Positions 15,520-25,882 of a DNA stretch of 64,000 bases are shown in pieces. The first letter of the stretch is position 1. Every line of letters starts with the position of its first letter. The translations under genes and the position numbers were made by a program. The DNA comes from Flagellimonas maritima (GTDB lineage Bacteria; Bacteroidota; Bacteroidia; Flavobacteriales; Flavobacteriaceae). Where the stretch lies: contig NZ_CP030104.1 of NCBI RefSeq assembly GCF_003269425.1, forward strand, positions 3,691,001 through 3,755,000, given 5' to 3'. Under the pieces are notes generated by a model. The model saw only the letters and a list, made by a program, of their open reading frames with translations. It was not told where the DNA came from and did no database searches.

Positions 15520-17940
15520 ATGAAGATTTCTTATAACTGGTTGAAGCAGTTTTTGCAGATTGACTGGAATGCAGAAAAAACTGGAGAGTTGCTTACCAAT
15601 TTGGGGTTAGAGGTCGAGGGCATCTCCAACTTTGAATCTGTTAAGGGAGCGTTACGGGGAATTGTTATAGGACACGTACTTACATGTGACAAGCATCCAA
15701 ATGCAGACAAGCTTAAATTGACTACAGTAGACATTGGAACGGAGTCCCCATTGCAAATTGTTTGCGGAGCACCAAATGTGGCTGTAGGCCAAAAAGTTCC
15801 CGTGGCAACAATCGGGACAACATTATATACTAAAAACGGGGAACCCTGGAAAATAAAGAAGGGAAAAATTAGGGGCGAAGAAAGTCAGGGGATGATTTGC
15901 GCAGAAGACGAAATAGGATTGGGCGAAGGTCACGATGGAATTATGGTCCTAAGTGAAATTTTAGAGCCCGGAACACCCTGCTCGGAAGTTTTTGAAATTG
16001 AGAACGACGAGGTGTTCGAAATAGGCCTAACACCAAACCGTTCTGATGCCATGAGCCATTTTGGTGTTGCCAGAGACCTAAAAGCAGGTCTGGAACAACA
16101 AGAAATCCAAAAACAATTAGTGACACCATCAACAAGTAATTTTACGATAGACAATAGGTCGTTAAAAATAGATGTTGAGGTCGAGGACAGTAATCTGGCT
16201 CCAAGATATTGTGGGGTTACCATAAGTAATATTATAGTACAAGAATCCCCGCACTGGTTAAAGAACAGATTGAAGGCCATTGGCCTTACGCCAATCAATA
16301 ATGTTGTCGATATCACCAATTATGTGCTACATGACTTGGGACAGCCTTTACATGCATTTGATGCTGCTAAGATAAAAGGTGGCAAAATTGAGGTCAAGAC
16401 CTTGCCTTCCGGAACTAAGTTTAAAACCTTGGACAATGTAGAACGAGAACTCCACGAAGATGACCTCATGATCTGTGATAGTGAAAAGCCGATGTGCATT
16501 GCAGGGGTGTTCGGCGGAATTCACTCAGGTGTAACGGAACATACTTCTTCCATCTTTTTGGAAAGTGCGTATTTTGATGCTGTTTCCATTAGAAAGACTG
16601 CAAAAAGACATAGCTTAAATACAGATGCATCTTTTAGATTTGAAAGGGGCATCGACATCAATATAACGGAATATGCGCTAAAAAGAGCCGCATTATTAAT
16701 AAAAGAAATTGCGGGTGGGGATATCAGTTCTGAAGTGGTGGACCTATATCCGAAAAAGCCTAGTGAACGACAAGTTTTCTTGACTTTTGATAAAATCAAT
16801 TCTTTAATAGGACAAGAAATTCCCAGAGATTCTATCAAGTCCATACTTTCATCATTGGAAATTAAGGTTAATAATGTAACAGAATCCGGGCTTGGGCTAA
16901 CCATCCCTTTTTATCGTGTGGATGTTGAGCGCGAAGTGGATGTTATCGAAGAAATCTTAAGGGTATATGGGTATAATAACATAGATTATAAAGAGAAACT
17001 TACGGCATCCATTGCAAAGACCACAAAATTTGAAAACCACAGGATTCAGAATCTCATTGGAAATGTATTGGCAGCACAAGGTTTTTATGAGATTATGACC
17101 AATAGTCTTGTAGCCGCCGACACCCAAAATATTTTAAATAATGAGAAGGAAACGGTTGAAATGCTTAACCCTTTGAGTGCTGACTTATCGGCACTCCGAA
17201 CGTCCATGCTGTTTTCAGGTCTGCAAACAGTGAGCTACAATAATAATAGACAAAAAATCGACTTAAAACTTTTTGAGTTCGGCAAGACCTATCACAAGGA
17301 AATAGCGAAAAATAATGAAAGACAACACCTATCCATTTTTGTTACGGGAAACCGTGTGAAGAGTAACTGGTTGTCATCTTCTGAGAAAAGCAATTTTTTC
17401 TACTTAAAAGGAATTGTAGAATCCATAATGAAACGTTTAGGCCTACATGACATTAACGTAGAGCCGAATAACAATATAGTTTATTCTGAGGGATTGGCTT
17501 GTAAATATAATGGCAAACATATTGGAACTTTTGGAGTTGTCAGCAAACCTATGTTGAGTCAATTCGATATAAAACAAGATGTTTTTTATGCTGATTTAGA
17601 TTGGGATATTATTATGGACAGTATTGAAACCAAAAATGTAACATTTAAAGAAATTCCCAAATTCCCAGGGGTTTCCCGTGATTTTGCTTTACAAATAGAC
17701 GAAAATATATCATATCAACAAGTATATGATCTTGCGTGGGAAACAGAAAAGAAGTTATTGAAAAATGTAAACTTGTTTGATGTTTACAAAGGTGAAAAAC
17801 TACCTGACGGGAAGAAATCCTATGCGGTAAGTTTTACATTAATGGATGAGAACAAAACATTGACCGATAAGCAGATAGATAAAATTATGAACAAACTATT
17901 GGTCAAGTATAAAGAAAATTTGGGAGCAGAACTTCGCTGA
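15520..17940 (+). CDS. pheT: Phenylalanyl-tRNA synthetase beta subunit
   Basis: An 806-residue beta chain of PheRS, which charges tRNA-Phe together with PheS (not in the window). Domain order: EMAP/OB-like tRNA-binding domain at about 40-150 (CDKHPNADKLKLTTVD, IVCGAPNVAVGQKVPVA), B3/B4 editing domain (LTPINNVVDITNYVLHDLGQ, HAFDAAKIKGG), B5 domain (VDVEREVDVIEEILRVYGYN), catalytic-like core and C-terminal FDX-ACB domain (KFPGVSRDFALQIDENISY). The length fits the family (about 800). It has its own promoter; the fasciclin gene converges 2 bases after its stop. Confidence 0.98.
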   Translation: MKISYNWLKQFLQIDWNAEKTGELLTNLGLEVEGISNFESVKGALRGIVIGHVLTCDKHPNADKLKLTTVDIGTESPLQIVCGAPNVAVGQKVPVATIGTTLYTKNGEPWKIKKGKIRGEESQGMICAEDEIGLGEGHDGIMVLSEILEPGTPCSEVFEIENDEVFEIGLTPNRSDAMSHFGVARDLKAGLEQQEIQKQLVTPSTSNFTIDNRSLKIDVEVEDSNLAPRYCGVTISNIIVQESPHWLKNRLKAIGLTPINNVVDITNYVLHDLGQPLHAFDAAKIKGGKIEVKTLPSGTKFKTLDNVERELHEDDLMICDSEKPMCIAGVFGGIHSGVTEHTSSIFLESAYFDAVSIRKTAKRHSLNTDASFRFERGIDINITEYALKRAALLIKEIAGGDISSEVVDLYPKKPSERQVFLTFDKINSLIGQEIPRDSIKSILSSLEIKVNNVTESGLGLTIPFYRVDVEREVDVIEEILRVYGYNNIDYKEKLTASIAKTTKFENHRIQNLIGNVLAAQGFYEIMTNSLVAADTQNILNNEKETVEMLNPLSADLSALRTSMLFSGLQTVSYNNNRQKIDLKLFEFGKTYHKEIAKNNERQHLSIFVTGNRVKSNWLSSSEKSNFFYLKGIVESIMKRLGLHDINVEPNNNIVYSEGLACKYNGKHIGTFGVVSKPMLSQFDIKQDVFYADLDWDIIMDSIETKNVTFKEIPKFPGVSRDFALQIDENISYQQVYDLAWETEKKLLKNVNLFDVYKGEKLPDGKKSYAVSFTLMDENKTLTDKQIDKIMNKLLVKYKENLGAELR

Positions 17941-17942
17941 TA

Positions 17943-18482
17943 TTACATTCGAGTTGGTAGAATAACACTGTCAATCTCATGTATGATTCCATTTTTTTGA
18001 TTAACATCAGCAGCAGTTATCCTCGCAGTATTACCAATGGGGTCGGTCAAAACAATATCATAACCTTCCATATGAGCTATTAATTTTTTTCCTTGAATTG
18101 TAGTAAAACTCGCTTTACCACTACCTCTGCACATTGCTTTTAAGATATGGGATGCAGTAAGGTTACCTGCAACAATATGATACATCAGTAAAGATTTTAG
18201 TTCAGACTTATCTTCTGAATCCATTAATTCTTGAATCTTGGTATTTGAAAATTTTTCAAAGGCAGCGTCAGATGGTGCAAAAACTGTAAAAGGACCTGAA
18301 CAATCCAATATCTCGGCCATTTCTGTAGCTTTAACGGCAGCAATCAAAATTTTATGATGATCGGATTCACTTGTATTTTGGGTAATGGATTTATCTTTTG
18401 ATAAATCATTGCTTTGGGCGTTGATTGTAAATGAAAAAGAGAGTAAAAGAAAAAATAAGAAATACTTCAATGGAGGTCTCAT
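17943..18482 (-). CDS. Exported fasciclin (FAS1) domain protein
   Basis: A 179-residue protein with a signal peptide (about residues 1-22, ending INAQS) and one FAS1 domain: helix IAAVKATEMAEILDC, H1-type box GPFTVFAPSDAAFEKF, LLMYHIVAGNLTASHIL, then GNTARITAADVNQKNGIIHEIDSVILP (H2 region). FAS1 proteins are adhesive extracellular domains; in bacteria their targets are mostly unknown. Single-domain secreted forms are common in Bacteroidota. A cysteine pair (DCSGPF, AMCRGSG) might form a disulfide. Its end lies 2 bases past pheT. Confidence 0.9.
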   Translation of the reverse strand: MRPPLKYFLFFLLLSFSFTINAQSNDLSKDKSITQNTSESDHHKILIAAVKATEMAEILDCSGPFTVFAPSDAAFEKFSNTKIQELMDSEDKSELKSLLMYHIVAGNLTASHILKAMCRGSGKASFTTIQGKKLIAHMEGYDIVLTDPIGNTARITAADVNQKNGIIHEIDSVILPTRM

Positions 18483-18706
18483 TAGTATACTATGATTTGG
18501 GGCTAAATTTGAATTTCTATAATTTTTAAAGGTAATTTACGATTAAATACCAAAAACGTCGATAAGATACATCAATTTCAAAGAACACTCATCTTTTTAT
18601 AAGAAAGAAATGTATTTTAACTTAATGTTAACATTTTGGAATTTTATAGTTATAGTAATCCGAAGTACTATTTGTTAACTTTGACAGTATTGCTAAGAAA
18701 AAGACT

Positions 18707-19426
18707 ATGATATTTAAAAACACTGACATTGAGAGGGAACTCCACCTCATCAAGAAAAAATCAAACAAAGAGTTACAGGTTTTAAAAGAGGTACAGCGAA
18801 TTTTGGAAAAGGATAACGCTAAAGACTCTACCATTAAAGAAAACCTCAAGACCAAAAAAAAAATCCACAATAATGATTTTGATTTTAATCTTTTAGAGAC
18901 CGACAGAATCTACCATTTAGACCAGATAAAGGATATCTGCATAAATTATAGACTCCGTTTTTTGGATAGCAGATATTTTAAGGGTAAAATTCCGCAAAGT
19001 GCCATTACCAAAATCAAGGAATTGGAATCCGTCCATGATTTAGAAATTAAAGGATTCAAAATAATGGCCCCTTCCAAACTTTTTAAGTTAGAGGATAAAG
19101 ATGATCCTTTGCTTTTTGCACCAATTGGCAATGGGTATTTTTATCTGATCCATAAATGGGGCAATGACTTGCATCCGTTTCGTAAATTGTTGGTCTGGCC
19201 ATTTAAGAGCATTGTTAATTTGTCCTTATTTGTATTTCTGATAAGCTATTTTGCTACATTGATAATTCCAGAGGGCTTATTTTCAAAAGAAAATTCCACT
19301 GCAGAATTCTGGATCATCTACTTTTTTATGTTCAAGTGTATTGCTTCCGTAGTTATTTTTTACGGATTTGCACTGGGCAAAAATTTTAATCCAGCTATTT
19401 GGAACAGTAAATATTTTAATGCTTAA
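18707..19426 (+). CDS. Conserved membrane protein of unknown function
   Basis: A 239-residue protein. It starts with a charged, coiled-coil-like stretch (IERELHLIKKKSNKELQVLKEV and following, residues 5-60), continues with a soluble domain (YRLRFLDSRYFKGKIP, MAPSKLFKLEDKDDPLLFAPIG, YFYLIHKWGNDLHPFRKL) and ends in two membrane segments (about 170-192 and 205-228). I do not recognise a named family, though proteins of this layout are usual in Flavobacteriaceae. A TAACTTTG box at 18676-18683 matches the -7 consensus, without a good -33 partner. The ABC-F gene converges 4 bases after its stop. Confidence 0.68.
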   Translation: MIFKNTDIERELHLIKKKSNKELQVLKEVQRILEKDNAKDSTIKENLKTKKKIHNNDFDFNLLETDRIYHLDQIKDICINYRLRFLDSRYFKGKIPQSAITKIKELESVHDLEIKGFKIMAPSKLFKLEDKDDPLLFAPIGNGYFYLIHKWGNDLHPFRKLLVWPFKSIVNLSLFVFLISYFATLIIPEGLFSKENSTAEFWIIYFFMFKCIASVVIFYGFALGKNFNPAIWNSKYFNA

Positions 19427-19429
19427 TGA

Positions 19430-21088
<1,659 letters not shown>

Positions 21089-21196
21089 CTAAAACCATCT
21101 CTTAAAACTAATTTAAGAACCCTCTATTAAACTACACAATAACAGGGATTTACAACTTTTAACTAGCTATTAACAAAGATGGCTTTCTGGTATTCT

Positions 21197-21204
21197 TAAT
21201 TTTG
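21197..21204 (+). promoter_or_regulatory. Candidate -7 box for the TlpA-like lipoprotein gene
   Basis: TAATTTTG matches TAnnTTTG. It would start transcription near 21209 and favours ATG 21231 over the in-frame GTG 21204 as translation start. No TTG is present at the right distance upstream. Confidence 0.35.
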
Positions 21205-21230
21205 TGACCAAACTAAGGCAGTACTTTTTT

Positions 21231-22613
21231 ATGATAAGATTTTTACTTTGCCTCTTCTTTTTATCAATTTTATCGTGTTCTAAAAAATCAAGAGAACATT
21301 CATCTATATATTTTGGCGGAGAGATCGTAAATCCTACCAGCGAATACATTGTGCTGTACAGGAACGACAGTTATATAGATTCTGTAAAACTTGATGACGA
21401 AAATCGCTTTTCTTTTGATTTGAATAGTATTCAAGATGGCCTTTATCATTTTGACCATAGCCCAGAACTTCAATATTTGTATCTCCAAGAAGGTGATAGC
21501 CTTGTTGTTCGGCTCAATACTATGGAATTTGATGAGTCCCTAGTGTTTTCTGGGAAAGGTAGTGAAATCAATAATTTTCTTTTGGAGATGTATTTGGCCT
21601 ATGAGAAGGAAGAGCCTTTAATATATAATTACTATAATCTCAATCCCGAAGATTTCAATAGAAAAATTGATTCTTTGCGTCTTCAAAAAATTGAATCGTT
21701 CGAAGAGCTTGTGGGCGATAATGAACTATCAGAAAAAGTATTGGTCATGGGAAAGGCCGCCATCGATTACAATAGTTTCATTCATAAAGAAAAATACCCT
21801 TTCTATCATAAAAAGAAAACCGGCGAAGAAACGATCCATGACTTGGACGATCTTTTTTATGCCCACAGAAATCTAATAGACCTTAATAGTAAAGATCTTG
21901 CCTATTTTAGACCTTACTTTGATTTTATGAAGTACCACTTTGGCAATTTGTCCTATGTGACCTGCATGAAAGATTGTGGTGCGTCAAAAAAAGCAGTTAG
22001 CAGTCATCTGCATTTTAACAAACACAAACTTAAATTGGTGGACAGCCTGGTTAAAGAACCTGAGCTCAGGGATATTCTTTTTAGAAACATAGCAATGGAT
22101 TATCTACTTAAAGAGCATAGCTCTGATGAAGAGAGCCAAATATTCCTTAACAAGTTTGAAGCGCTTTCGACGAATGAGACCCATAAAGAAGAGATTGCCG
22201 ATGTTTACAAAGGAATCAAAAACCTCCAACCTAAGAGTAAATTGCCCAATCTGATTCTCACCAATACAGCCAATGAAAAGGTTTCTTTAAATGAAATCAG
22301 CAAAAACAAAAAAACAGTTTTTTATTTCTGGACAGCCTCACAAAAGAGACATTTTAAAAATGTTATAAAACACGTATCGAATCTAGAAAAGAAATTTCCC
22401 GAGTATAATTTCGTCGGAATCAACTTAAAGACAAGTTTCCCACAATGGGTCAGCATCATAGAAGAACACAAACTCAACAAAGAAAATCAATTCCATGGTT
22501 ACGATTTTAAAGAAATACAGACAACCATGATCATCGACGGCCTTAATAAATGTGTTATTACAGAGGATACCTTGATTGTTGACGCTTTTGCCAATCTTTA
22601 TACTTCTTTTTAA
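21231..22613 (+). CDS. Lipoprotein with degenerate TlpA/thioredoxin-like domain (no CxxC)
   Basis: A 460-residue lipoprotein (signal MIRFLLCLFFLSILSC). The N-terminal 110 residues resemble the DUF4369-like beta domain that precedes thioredoxin domains in Bacteroidota (YLYLQEGDSLVVRLN); a helical middle follows. The C-terminal 130 residues look like a TlpA-type thioredoxin (LPNLILTNTANEKVSLNE, then TVFYFWTASQKRHFKNV). At the place of the WCxxC motif it reads WTASQKRH, so both active cysteines are missing. It is unlikely to be a redox enzyme by this motif and could be a binding or sensing protein. It ends at a terminator shared with the transaldolase gene. Confidence 0.75.
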   Translation: MIRFLLCLFFLSILSCSKKSREHSSIYFGGEIVNPTSEYIVLYRNDSYIDSVKLDDENRFSFDLNSIQDGLYHFDHSPELQYLYLQEGDSLVVRLNTMEFDESLVFSGKGSEINNFLLEMYLAYEKEEPLIYNYYNLNPEDFNRKIDSLRLQKIESFEELVGDNELSEKVLVMGKAAIDYNSFIHKEKYPFYHKKKTGEETIHDLDDLFYAHRNLIDLNSKDLAYFRPYFDFMKYHFGNLSYVTCMKDCGASKKAVSSHLHFNKHKLKLVDSLVKEPELRDILFRNIAMDYLLKEHSSDEESQIFLNKFEALSTNETHKEEIADVYKGIKNLQPKSKLPNLILTNTANEKVSLNEISKNKKTVFYFWTASQKRHFKNVIKHVSNLEKKFPEYNFVGINLKTSFPQWVSIIEEHKLNKENQFHGYDFKEIQTTMIIDGLNKCVITEDTLIVDAFANLYTSF

Positions 22614-22616
22614 TAA

Positions 22617-22648
22617 AAAAGCTCTGAAGTTTTAAGTCCAGAGCTTTT
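22617..22648. terminator. Bidirectional intrinsic terminator
   Basis: AAAAGCTCTG (22617-22626) pairs with CAGAGCTTTT (22639-22648), a 10-bp stem with a 12-nt loop between the convergent TlpA-like and transaldolase genes. A/T runs on both sides make it work in either direction. Confidence 0.85.
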
Positions 22649-22670
22649 AAATTTCAATTGATTGTTCAAA

Positions 22671-23327
22671 TCAACTGTTCCCTTTTTTGTAGTCTGCCAA
22701 GAATTTTTCAAGTCCTATGTCTGTCAAAGGATGCTTCAAAAGTCCATCAATTGAAGATAGAGGTCCTGTCATAACATCGGCACCTATCTTAGCACAGTCT
22801 ATTACGTGCATGGTATGACGTATCGAAGCCGCTAAAATTTGCGTTTCAAATCCATAATTGTCATAGATCAAGCGTATTTCTGCAATAAGGTTAAGACCAT
22901 CTGTAGATATATCGTCCAAGCGCCCTAAAAATGGGGATACGTATGTTGCGCCCGCTTTTGCGGCCAACAATGCTTGACCAGGTGAGAAAACCAATGTACA
23001 ATTGGTTTTAATTCCTTTATCGTAAAAGTATTTTAATGCTTTGACCCCATCCTTTATCATAGGAACTTTTACAACTATTTGGGAATGCAGCGCTGCTAAT
23101 TCTTCACCCTCTTTTACCATTCCGTCAAAATCCGTGGCCACAACTTCTGCAGAAACATCGCCATCCACAATTTCACAGATATCCATGTAATGTTTAAGAA
23201 TATTGTCTTTACCGGTTATTCCTTCTTTTGCCATTAATGATGGGTTGGTGGTAACACCGTCCAAAACCCCTAGTTGTTGCGCCTCTGATATTTGGTCCAG
23301 ATTTGCCGTGTCAATAAAAAATTTCAT
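22671..23327 (-). CDS. tal: Transaldolase, short (TalC/fructose-6-phosphate aldolase-like) type
   Basis: A 218-residue class I aldolase-fold enzyme of the pentose phosphate pathway. Family features: [48 protein letters not shown] (Schiff-base Lys in VKVP), [20 protein letters not shown] and [11 protein letters not shown]. The length (about 215) and these motifs define the small TalC group, which includes true transaldolases and fructose-6-phosphate aldolases. The Phe in LVFSPGQ is the form I associate with transaldolase activity, but this is not proof. It lies 46 bases downstream of the SDR gene on the same strand. Confidence 0.94.
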   Translation of the reverse strand: MKFFIDTANLDQISEAQQLGVLDGVTTNPSLMAKEGITGKDNILKHYMDICEIVDGDVSAEVVATDFDGMVKEGEELAALHSQIVVKVPMIKDGVKALKYFYDKGIKTNCTLVFSPGQALLAAKAGATYVSPFLGRLDDISTDGLNLIAEIRLIYDNYGFETQILAASIRHTMHVIDCAKIGADVMTGPLSSIDGLLKHPLTDIGLEKFLADYKKGNS

Positions 23328-23372
23328 CCGCTATATTTTAGATTTTCGTTATTAAGATAAGTAGTTATAAAA

Positions 23373-24182
23373 CTACAATTTATAATGGTTCAGCAATAGC
23401 TTTTCGTAGACTTTATCAGGTAAAATCTTCTTCAGGCCAAGCGAAAATTTTTGTAAAAAAGAACCCACTGGATTATGGATTTTTGGACTTTCTTGGTTTA
23501 TTATTTTATATACTTTCCGTGCGACCTTTACTGGATCGTCGGCACTATCCACGTCCTCATTTATGGACTTTAGGGTTTTTGAGTATTTTTCTTGATAATG
23601 GGATTGCCCGGAAATTGGTGAATGGTATCTCCCCGCAGCAATATTTGTTGCAAAATCCCCTGGGGCAACATTTGTAATTGTAATTCCAAAATCCTTTGTT
23701 TCCATACGTAGTGCTTCCGTAATCAGGCCCAAAGCTCCCTTTGTCGCCGAATAGAAGCCACGGTACGGCAATCCCATATATCCTGCTATCGAAGTTACAT
23801 TTATAATCGTGCCCCTGCCCTGCTCTCGCATATGCGGCAACACAGCTTTCATCATGTTCACGGGGCCGTGAAAATTAATATCAAAAACGTTCAAGATTTC
23901 TTCGTGTGGGGTTTCCTCAACAGGACCTGTAATACCAACCCCTGCGTTGTTGATAAGGATACTGATTTTCCCTTCTTTTGAAATTACTTCCGAAACTGCT
24001 TTTTGAATGCTTTCAGCAGACTTTACATCCAACTGTATGAGTATAAAAGCATTAAAATCTGAATAATTCTGTGGATTTCTTGCAGTTCCATAGACTGTAT
24101 AGCCCTTCTCTGCCAAATATGTTCCGATGGATTTACCAATGCCCGAAGATCCACCCGTAATCAAGACAACCTGTTTATCCAT
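23373..24182 (-). CDS. Short-chain dehydrogenase/reductase
   Basis: A 269-residue NAD(P)-dependent oxidoreductase with the classical SDR order: TGGSSGIGKSIG cofactor loop, NNAGVG, catalytic Ser in INVTSIAGYMG and YSATKGAL (YxxxK). The C-terminus (PVGSFLQKFSLGLKKILPDKVYEKLL) is typical of SDRs acting on lipid-like or steroid-like substrates, but the substrate is unknown. The gene precedes tal on the minus strand, so the two could be co-transcribed. Its start lies about 60 bases from the SRP RNA, transcribed in the same direction and upstream of it. Confidence 0.9.
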   Translation of the reverse strand: MDKQVVLITGGSSGIGKSIGTYLAEKGYTVYGTARNPQNYSDFNAFILIQLDVKSAESIQKAVSEVISKEGKISILINNAGVGITGPVEETPHEEILNVFDINFHGPVNMMKAVLPHMREQGRGTIINVTSIAGYMGLPYRGFYSATKGALGLITEALRMETKDFGITITNVAPGDFATNIAAGRYHSPISGQSHYQEKYSKTLKSINEDVDSADDPVKVARKVYKIINQESPKIHNPVGSFLQKFSLGLKKILPDKVYEKLLLNHYKL

Positions 24183-24242
24183 TCTTAATGTTTACAATTA
24201 CTGCTGAAAGGTAAGCAATCATGGGAATTTAAGGCACAAAAA

Positions 24243-24341
24243 AAGGCAAGCTACCTACATCGCACCGCTACGACCACATACCCTTGCTGCGTTCCCGCCC
24301 TGGGGGATTCTGTAGGAGCTGGTCGTGTAGGACTTGCCAAA
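24243..24341 (-). ncRNA. ffs: Signal recognition particle RNA (4.5S type)
   Basis: An RNA gene of about 98 nt on the minus strand. The closing stem pairs GGCAAG at the 5' end with CTTGCC at the 3' end (24333-24338 and 24245-24250). The apical Ffh-binding region reads GGGAACGCAGCAAGG, the conserved SRP core of Bacteroidota, in the + strand segment 24280-24305. A run of seven T residues follows the 3' stem (24238-24244) and acts as terminator. It pairs with Ffh to target membrane and secreted proteins. A full promoter lies just upstream. No ORF overlaps it. Confidence 0.93.
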
Positions 24342-24343
24342 TA

Positions 24344-24374
24344 CAAATATACGACCCTTTTAAATTTGCTGCAA
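24344..24374 (-). promoter_or_regulatory. Promoter of the SRP RNA
   Basis: On the minus strand, TTG (24372-24374), a 20-nt spacer and TATATTTG (24344-24351) match the Bacteroidota consensus at both boxes. The -7 box ends about 5 nt before the start of the RNA stem, so it fixes the 5' end near 24339. Confidence 0.8.
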
Positions 24375-24416
24375 TCATATTACATTCTTAATTTCGATGG
24401 AAGTAAGATTTTAAAA

Positions 24417-25487
24417 ATGATATCTATTACAAAAACCATGATCAAGCTTTTTTCAATTTTTGGCTTATTTGTTTTATTCATGGGGTGCGGAGGAGAAAAT
24501 GACCCCAGCAAATTTTTTGAGATTCAACTGGAGGACAATAAAAATAAGTTTCAACAAGGCCAAGATGTTGGTGTTGCAATAAAAAATAAAAAGAACTTCA
24601 CAATTGAAAATGTAGAATACACATTGGATGGGCAACTAATGCCGGTCAATAACGGAAAAATCAAATTTGATGTAAAAACACTTGGCAATAAGGTGCTTAC
24701 TGCCAAAATCGACTTTGAAGAGCAATCCATTGAAATACAAAAAAAGATAAAACTGTTGGCAGCTGCCCCACCGGAAATCTACACTTATGAAATTATAAAC
24801 ACATATCCCCACGACCCTGGCGCATACACCCAAGGTTTAGAGTTTGAAGGCGATATTCTTTATGAAGGTACTGGAAAGAAAGGTGCATCAACAATAAGAA
24901 AGGTAAATTTTGAGACCGGGGAGGTTATTCAAAAGGTGAATTTGGATAAAACCGTGTTTGGAGAAGGTATTACCCTACTCAATGATAAACTCTACCAACT
25001 CACATGGCAAAGTGGAATCGGGTACATTTATAATCCTTCGAATTTGGAAAAAATCAAAAATTTTAGCTACGGTGAAAGTAGGGAAGGCTGGGGCCTCTGT
25101 AATGATGGAGAAAAAATCTATAAAAGCGATGGTACCGAAAAAATATGGTTTCTGGAACCATCAACGCTTCAAGAAAAGGGATATATTGAGACCGTGACGA
25201 ACAAATCCATTTTTAATATGGCTAACGAACTTGAATACGTAGACGGAAAATTATATGCCAACGTCTACCAAAAAGAAAGCATGATGATTATAGATGCTAC
25301 TTCTGGTGCCATTGAAGGCGTAATAAATTTTGGTGGATTAAAGAGTAAAGTTGGCAGAGGGTCTAACTGGGACGAAGGCAATTCCGTGCTCAATGGCGTC
25401 GCCTATCATAAAGAAAGAGGAACTTTTTTTGTTACGGGCAAGAATTGGGACAAGCTTTTTGAGGTCAAAATCCGTAAAAAGGACTAA
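24417..25487 (+). CDS. Glutaminyl-peptide cyclotransferase lipoprotein (glutamine cyclotransferase family)
   Basis: A 356-residue lipoprotein (signal to FVLFMGCGG; ATG 24417, with a second possible ATG at 24438). After an N-terminal beta domain (about 25-120), the beta-propeller family domain begins at YEIINTYPHDPGAYTQGLEF and continues with GEGITLLNDKLYQLTW, GWGLCNDGEKIYKSDGTEKI, FNMANELEYVDGKLYANVY and SVLNGVAYHKERGTFFVTGKNW. The family converts N-terminal glutamine to pyroglutamate. In Bacteroidota this would act on exported proteins that start with Gln, a common result of signal cleavage. Its stop overlaps the next start (TAATG). Confidence 0.92.
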   Translation: MISITKTMIKLFSIFGLFVLFMGCGGENDPSKFFEIQLEDNKNKFQQGQDVGVAIKNKKNFTIENVEYTLDGQLMPVNNGKIKFDVKTLGNKVLTAKIDFEEQSIEIQKKIKLLAAAPPEIYTYEIINTYPHDPGAYTQGLEFEGDILYEGTGKKGASTIRKVNFETGEVIQKVNLDKTVFGEGITLLNDKLYQLTWQSGIGYIYNPSNLEKIKNFSYGESREGWGLCNDGEKIYKSDGTEKIWFLEPSTLQEKGYIETVTNKSIFNMANELEYVDGKLYANVYQKESMMIIDATSGAIEGVINFGGLKSKVGRGSNWDEGNSVLNGVAYHKERGTFFVTGKNWDKLFEVKIRKKD

Positions 25488-25882
25488 TGCTGGAGTATAG
25501 TAAAATTTTTAAAGTTACTCGGCAGGACCTTGATGAACTTAAGCACGTAAACAATATAAGATATGTGGAATGGATTCAAGAAATATCAAAACAACATTGG
25601 TTCCACCTTACCGATGAAACCATTAGGGACACTATGGTCTGGGTGGTAAAAAAACATACTATAGAATATTACAAATCCGCAGTACTGGATGATGAAATAA
25701 AGGTCAACACCTATATAAAAGATACAAAAGGACCTATTTCTGTACGCGCGGTGGAGATAAAGAGCAATAAGTCCGGACAAATTTTGGTCAATGCCCTTAC
25801 AGAATGGTGTCTTTTAGATGTAGAAACCCTACGCCCAAAACGTGTTCCCGAATCCATTATAACCCTATTTACAAAACAGTGA
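25487..25882 (+). CDS. Acyl-CoA thioesterase, hotdog fold
   Basis: A 131-residue hotdog-fold protein. The first strand and helix read FKVTRQDLDELKHVNNIRYVEWIQE, where the Asp/Asn region (D-E-L-K-H-V-N-N) is the 4-hydroxybenzoyl-CoA thioesterase-like active-site segment; WVVKKHTIEYYKSAVLDDEI and EWCLLDVETLRPKRVPE follow. It likely hydrolyses acyl-CoA or acyl-ACP in the cytoplasm; the acyl group is not predictable. Its ATG overlaps the upstream stop by one base, and its own stop overlaps the GTG of the next gene (GTGA), so the three are coupled. Confidence 0.86.
   Translation: MLEYSKIFKVTRQDLDELKHVNNIRYVEWIQEISKQHWFHLTDETIRDTMVWVVKKHTIEYYKSAVLDDEIKVNTYIKDTKGPISVRAVEIKSNKSGQILVNALTEWCLLDVETLRPKRVPESIITLFTKQ

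Noticed and set aside
24241..24340. Hairpin-rich stretch that first looks like an integron attC or phage attachment site
   Set aside because: The closing stem, the GGGAACGCAGCAAGG core, promoter and T run together identify SRP RNA.
25804..25879. ATG 25804 as start of the beta-helix lipoprotein
   Set aside because: It would overlap the thioesterase by 79 bases and put 25 residues before the signal peptide; GTG 25879 in a GTGA overlap gives a clean lipoprotein signal.
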